Assembly: GCA_026418695.1 (NCBI GenBank)
Contig: JAOAAU010000009.1
Coordinates: 1 to 64,000 of the forward strand
DNA: 64,000 nt
Origin: Clostridia bacterium
GTDB lineage: Bacteria > Bacillota > Clostridia > Acetivibrionales > JAFADI01
Direction of reading: 5' to 3'
Position numbers and translations under genes: made by a program. A model generated the notes under the pieces. That model was not told the DNA's origin, did not search any database, and saw nothing but the letters and a program-made list of their open reading frames with translations. Positions 60,052 through 64,000 of this stretch are shown here, in pieces; the first letter of the stretch is position 1, and the number at the start of each line of letters is the position of its first letter.

Positions 60052-61556
60052 TGATACAGGCATTTCAAAAGTTCTGGGATAAAAATAAAATAAGGAAACG
60101 TTTGATTCTGTATTTCATGCTGACTACATTTCTTATGGCGCTGACCAGCTTTTATACTTATTATAATGCCCGCATGCTGATGGTCAGGATGAACGGCATG
60201 TTTACCAGCAATGTCTACCTGAATGATCTTACTGATACCCTCAACCGGGTAGAGCAGAATCTGGAAACCTATTTGTCAACGAAGCAATCAGACAGTTTGA
60301 GACAATACTGGAAAAACCATTATGAATTAAAAGCAAAAGCGGAAAAAATCCAAAAAGACTTTTCAGCGAATGAAAGCAGTCTGATTATTAAAGACATACG
60401 AAACATGATTGACACCTACCTCGTTGAAACGGAGGCTGCGGTGAATGCAAAAAGAGGAAGGGATGTCACCGAGTATATCCAATATTATAACGAAGCGAAC
60501 AAGATATTCAATTATATCAATATTTATATCAATAAATTGAACAACAGTCAGTTTAAGGAGAATACAGAACGTTACATGATTACTTCGGGCAGGCTGGATT
60601 TTGTTCAGATACTGAATATTGGTGTAATAATTGCAGTGGTTCTTTTTAATACAATTCTGATTCTTTGGTTTACATATAAAATCACACAACCCATTATCAA
60701 GCTTTCTCATGCAGCAGATGAGATTTCAAAAGGAAATTTTGATGTCGATGAAGTCAATGTGTATAAAGATGACGAGATTGGTATCATGGCGCAGGCTTTT
60801 AACAGAATGGCTTCCAGTATCCGGCTGTATTTTGATGAAATAAAGGAGAAGGCTGAATTGGAAAGCAGGCTGAAAGAACAGGAAATGCAGAATCTCAGCA
60901 TGAAAGCGCATCTAAAGGAAGCTGAGCTTCATGCCTTGCAATCACAAATCAATCCTCACTTTATTTTTAACACCCTCAATGCGGGAGCTCAACTGGCAAT
61001 GCTTGAAGGAGCGGATAAAACCTGCATTTTTGTGGAGAATGTTGCCAGCCTGTTCAGATATAATCTTAAGAAATTGGATAAACCTGTGACTTTAAGGGAA
61101 GAGATCAATAATATTAATACCTATATCTATATTTTAAAAGCTAGATTTGCTGACAGGATCGAATTCTATACGGATATTGATGATAAACTTTTAGATGTAA
61201 AAATGCCCTGCATGATTCTCCAGCCCCTAGTTGAGAATGCTTTTATCCATGGAATCGGTGAAATGGAGACGGGGGGAAGAATCGGTATCCTGGTTGAAAA
61301 CGAAAAAGATAAAATTGTTATCACTGTAAAGGACAATGGGAAAGGCATGCAAGCAGAACAGATCATGCATTTCCTTGAAGAAGGGGATACTGGCGTGGAA
61401 ATGGAGCAAAGCAATTCCGGACATACGACAGGAATCGGTTTGAATAATGTCATCAGTCGGTTAAGATTATTTTTTAACAGGGAAGATGTTTTCGATATAC
61501 ACAGCGTACTTGGAAACGGATCAGAAATGATCATAAGAATTCCGGCAGGAACCTAG
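60048..61556 (+). CDS. sensor histidine kinase (LytS/YesM type)
   Basis: A 502-residue membrane kinase. TM1 about 16-36, an extracytoplasmic sensor loop about 41-187, TM2 about 189-212, a HAMP-like linker to about 262, and a coiled segment. The His_kinase (PF06580) phospho-acceptor is His304 in QINPHFIFNTL, followed by the ATPase domain with VENAFIHGIGE and GIGLNNVISRL. It probably interacts with the membrane-anchored sugar sensor. ATGA overlap with the preceding gene. It phosphorylates the YesN regulator downstream. Confidence 0.92.
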   Translation: MMIQAFQKFWDKNKIRKRLILYFMLTTFLMALTSFYTYYNARMLMVRMNGMFTSNVYLNDLTDTLNRVEQNLETYLSTKQSDSLRQYWKNHYELKAKAEKIQKDFSANESSLIIKDIRNMIDTYLVETEAAVNAKRGRDVTEYIQYYNEANKIFNYINIYINKLNNSQFKENTERYMITSGRLDFVQILNIGVIIAVVLFNTILILWFTYKITQPIIKLSHAADEISKGNFDVDEVNVYKDDEIGIMAQAFNRMASSIRLYFDEIKEKAELESRLKEQEMQNLSMKAHLKEAELHALQSQINPHFIFNTLNAGAQLAMLEGADKTCIFVENVASLFRYNLKKLDKPVTLREEINNINTYIYILKARFADRIEFYTDIDDKLLDVKMPCMILQPLVENAFIHGIGEMETGGRIGILVENEKDKIVITVKDNGKGMQAEQIMHFLEEGDTGVEMEQSNSGHTTGIGLNNVISRLRLFFNREDVFDIHSVLGNGSEMIIRIPAGT

Positions 61557-61573
61557 ATAAAGGATGTGAACAA

Positions 61574-63184
61574 ATGTTTAAAATGCTGATAGCGGATGAT
61601 GAGCAGATTGTTCTTGATTCCATAAAATTTATCATCGAAAAGAATTTTGAAGAAGTGATTGTTGCAGATACAGCACGCTCGGGTCGAGACGCCATTGAGA
61701 AAGCTGAGATGATCATTCCCGATATCGTTTTTATGGATATCAAAATGCCGGGAATCAATGGGATTGATGCGATACGAGAGATCAAGCTGCATAATAAAAA
61801 TGCGCAATTTGTAATTCTCACAGCCTATGATCAGTTTGACTTTGCCAAGGAAGCTGTAAATCTGGGTGTTTCGGAATACTTGCTGAAACCAGTCAATAGA
61901 GATAAAATTATTCAGGTAGTTCATGGGATCATAGAAAAAATTAAAAGTGAAAGAGAAAAGAGAAAAAGGGAGCTTGAATTAAAAGAAAAATTTGAAAGTG
62001 TGTTGCCGGTTTTAGAATACGGATTTATCTATTCCATTCTTCTTTTTGATGATAATGCCAGAGAACTTGAAAATTATATGCAGATTCTTGAAATTCCTGA
62101 AAAAAGCGGATATATCATGACGATGGAATTTGGGGAATCGGAAAAATCCGGAACAATGGGCAACCGAATCGGTCTTAGTGTGAAAAGCCAGTCTTTCTAT
62201 CCATATATCAGAGATGCCATCAAATACTGTTGCCGCTGCCTTGTTGGGCCTGTGATGCTAAATAGAATTGTGGTGTTTGTTCCTTGCGAGGTCAGCGACG
62301 ATGAGTATAATTATCGGCTTGAGGCGTTGAATATTGCTAGGAACATTTATGCGAAGATTTCAGAGAAAGTAGATGCAGACTTTTGTGTCGGCATAGGAAG
62401 AATCTATACCGGAATAGAGAACTTATCCCGTTCCTATGACGAATCTTTGAAGGCAATAAGGTATGCTGAAAGTAAGGGAATTATTCATATTATGGATGTG
62501 CCTTCAGAAGGAGTCTATAATTCGGAATATCCTGTAATGAAAGAAAAACTTCTTCTTGAAAAAGCATCTCAGGGAGATACTTCCGTTTGTCTTGAGGCTT
62601 TCAGCTTTATCTTTGACTGGCTGGTTGCGGAATATAATGAAAAACCGTTAAAAATCAAAGGAAAGCTTTTTGAACTTATAGTATTGTTGCAGCGGACGGC
62701 TTCGGATTATGGTGTAGATGAAAGTGAAATAGCAGGAAAAAAAGATTATTTCATCGAAATGCTGAATATAGAAGATATGGGAGAAATCAAAGCCTGGTGC
62801 AGACAGAACATTGAGCGTGTTGTCAATGGGATCAATTCTATTCGGGATAAAAAAATTAGTACAGTAATCTTGAAGGCTCGTGAATATATCGATCATGAGT
62901 TTCAAAACGATATCACTCTGGAGGATGTATCCAAGGAAGTGAATATCAGCCCCCATTACTTTAGTAAACTGTTTAAGGAAGAAACCGGCGAGAACTTTAT
63001 TGATTACCTGACATCTGTCAGGATACAAAAAGCCAAGGAATATTTGAATGATGGCCGGTATAATATGAAAGAAATTTGTTACCAGATCGGATATGGAGAT
63101 CCAAACTATTTCAGCAGGATATTTAAGAAAATAGTTGGAATTACACCTACGGAGTATAAAGATACAGTGTCAAAAAAAATGTAG
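61574..63184 (+). CDS. response regulator, YesN/AraC type
   Basis: A 536-residue regulator. The REC domain (about 1-125) has the acidic pair in IADDE and the phospho-acceptor Asp55 in FMDIKMPG, with Thr/Lys switch residues in VILTAYD and LLKPV. A long linker follows and the C-terminal AraC-type domain (about 435-535) has two helix-turn-helix units, with ISPHYFSKLFKEETGENFIDYL and QIGYGDPNYFSRIFKKIVGITPTEYK. It would activate transcription of sugar transport genes, probably including xylF downstream. It starts 18 bases after the kinase. Confidence 0.93.
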   Translation: MFKMLIADDEQIVLDSIKFIIEKNFEEVIVADTARSGRDAIEKAEMIIPDIVFMDIKMPGINGIDAIREIKLHNKNAQFVILTAYDQFDFAKEAVNLGVSEYLLKPVNRDKIIQVVHGIIEKIKSEREKRKRELELKEKFESVLPVLEYGFIYSILLFDDNARELENYMQILEIPEKSGYIMTMEFGESEKSGTMGNRIGLSVKSQSFYPYIRDAIKYCCRCLVGPVMLNRIVVFVPCEVSDDEYNYRLEALNIARNIYAKISEKVDADFCVGIGRIYTGIENLSRSYDESLKAIRYAESKGIIHIMDVPSEGVYNSEYPVMKEKLLLEKASQGDTSVCLEAFSFIFDWLVAEYNEKPLKIKGKLFELIVLLQRTASDYGVDESEIAGKKDYFIEMLNIEDMGEIKAWCRQNIERVVNGINSIRDKKISTVILKAREYIDHEFQNDITLEDVSKEVNISPHYFSKLFKEETGENFIDYLTSVRIQKAKEYLNDGRYNMKEICYQIGYGDPNYFSRIFKKIVGITPTEYKDTVSKKM

Positions 63185-63197
63185 GGGTGGAACAGAA

Positions 63198-64000
63198 ATG
63201 AGGATTCAGGGTAAAAAAAGAATTGTTACAATTCTACTCGCTGCAGTTGTTTTAATTTCTATTGCCGGATGTCAAACGACAAAGGAAAGCAGCCTGCCAA
63301 CAGAGCTGAAAAAGGATAAGAAAGTAAAAATCGGGTTTTCAATGGCGACTCTGCAGGAAGAACGCTGGCAGAGAGACCGGGATATTTTCGTTGCGAAGGC
63401 AAAAGAAATGGGCGGAGATGTGATTGTTCAAACTGCAAATAACAACAGTGATGATCAGATTGATCAGGTAAAGTTTCTGTTGGAGCAGGACATTGATATT
63501 CTCCTGATAGTCCCGCATGATGCTGAAAAGGCTTCCGCGGCAGTTCAATTGGCAAAAAAATCGGGCATAAAAGTCATCGCTTATGACCGGCTTGTGAAAA
63601 ATGCCAATGTGGATCTGTACTTATCCTTTGATAATGTAAAAGTTGGAGAGATGATGGCAGAATATATTTATAGAAAAGTTCCTACCGGTAATTATATTAT
63701 TATTAATGGCGCCAAAACAGACCATAACAGCTATATGTTTAACCAAGGTTATAAAAAGGTTTTGAAGCCATATATTGATAAGGGATTTATTTCAGTCATC
63801 AATGAAATATGGACTGAGGACTGGAGACCGGAAGACGCTTTTAATTGTGTAGAAAAAACACTTCAAAAAGGTATTAACATAAACGCTATTATTGCGGCCA
63901 ATGACAGCCTTGCAGGAGCAGCGATTGAAGCGCTGGCGGAACAAAGGCTTGCCGGCAAGGTGGAGGTGGCAGGGCATGATGCAGATATTTCCGGCTGCCA
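63198..64000 (+). CDS. xylF: xylose-binding ABC transporter lipoprotein (partial, 3' end outside window)
   Basis: The first 267 codons of a sugar-binding lipoprotein. Lipobox SIAGC with Cys25, then mature protein with KIGFSMATLQEERWQRDRD at about 44-62, IDILLIVPHDAEKASAAV, VIAYDRLVKNANVDLYLSFDN and AIIAANDSLAGAAIEAL, all typical of XylF D-xylose-binding proteins. The frame runs off the end at 64000. It starts 14 bases after the regulator with GGGGTGG upstream. The importer ATPase and permease are expected just beyond the window. Confidence 0.88.
   Translation, partial: MRIQGKKRIVTILLAAVVLISIAGCQTTKESSLPTELKKDKKVKIGFSMATLQEERWQRDRDIFVAKAKEMGGDVIVQTANNNSDDQIDQVKFLLEQDIDILLIVPHDAEKASAAVQLAKKSGIKVIAYDRLVKNANVDLYLSFDNVKVGEMMAEYIYRKVPTGNYIIINGAKTDHNSYMFNQGYKKVLKPYIDKGFISVINEIWTEDWRPEDAFNCVEKTLQKGININAIIAANDSLAGAAIEALAEQRLAGKVEVAGHDADISGC

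Noticed and set aside
1-64000. tRNA, rRNA, CRISPR array, prophage genes
   Set aside because: I scanned intergenic regions for cloverleaf, CCA-end, repeat-spacer and phage signatures and found none.

Overview
The window looks like a chromosomal segment of a strictly anaerobic, saccharolytic, probably butyrate-forming member of the Clostridia (Firmicutes). The signs are low GC, strong AGGAGG-type ribosome sites, many rho-independent terminators, and the gene content: butyrate kinase with phosphate butyryltransferase, FabV-type enoyl reductase, two 2-oxoacid:ferredoxin oxidoreductases, type III glutamine synthetase, rubrerythrin, sigma-54 and a xylose-sensing two-component system. I cannot name a genus. 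I see no rRNA, tRNA, CRISPR array, prophage or intact insertion sequence.

Layout. 1-7 kb: the end of a LysE-type exporter, then small housekeeping and hypothetical genes (HAD phosphatase, DUF454, Nudix, DUF1349, SDR, AraC regulator, HEAT protein, QueG-like Fe-S protein) and a decayed exporter fragment. 7-19 kb: an accessory stretch of regulator/effector pairs (TetR-aldo/keto reductase, PadR-FAD oxidoreductase, membrane protein-MarR), each with a readable operator at its own promoter, mixed with acetyltransferases, an arginase-family enzyme, a decayed HxlR regulator, peptide deformylase and phosphoesterases. 19-29 kb: murI, fabV, a cell-surface polysaccharide deacetylase, tmcAL, buk, ptb, a ferritin-like protein and an asparaginase. 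29-39 kb: a lipoprotein, a bL25-like protein, zinc-ribbon proteins, the cobT/corrinoid-activator operon, folate cyclo-ligase, a CPBP protease and rpoN. 39-49 kb: apgM, fur, an FMN reductase, tcdA, a P-loop ATPase and the four-subunit vorDBAC-type oxidoreductase. 49-55 kb: glnN with a long structured leader, a transglutaminase-like membrane protein, then a small accessory patch (purine-rich tract, FG-GAP remnant, EEP-family nuclease/phosphatase, His-rich YmaF). 55-64 kb: a two-subunit korAB oxidoreductase, rubrerythrin, and a membrane-anchored sugar-binding sensor, histidine kinase, YesN response regulator and a xylose-binding lipoprotein cut off by the window end.

How they work together. The ferredoxin-linked oxidoreductases turn 2-oxoacids into acyl-CoA and reduced ferredoxin. 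FabV would reduce crotonyl-CoA-type substrates, and ptb/buk would convert butyryl-CoA (or branched acyl-CoA from VOR) to the acid with ATP gain, so these genes form a coherent fermentation set. Fur, rubrerythrin, the ferritin-like protein and flavodoxin-fold reductases handle iron and oxidative stress. The last 5 kb is a sugar-sensing module feeding an ABC importer.

The most noteworthy signals are regulatory: the glnN leader has the layout of an ANTAR-type antitermination target, the cobT operon has a perfect 17-bp palindrome at its start site, and three regulators have clear tandem or palindromic operators. Among proteins, the arginase-family enzyme lacks the catalytic histidine, and a 2H phosphoesterase carries an N-terminal cysteine cluster.
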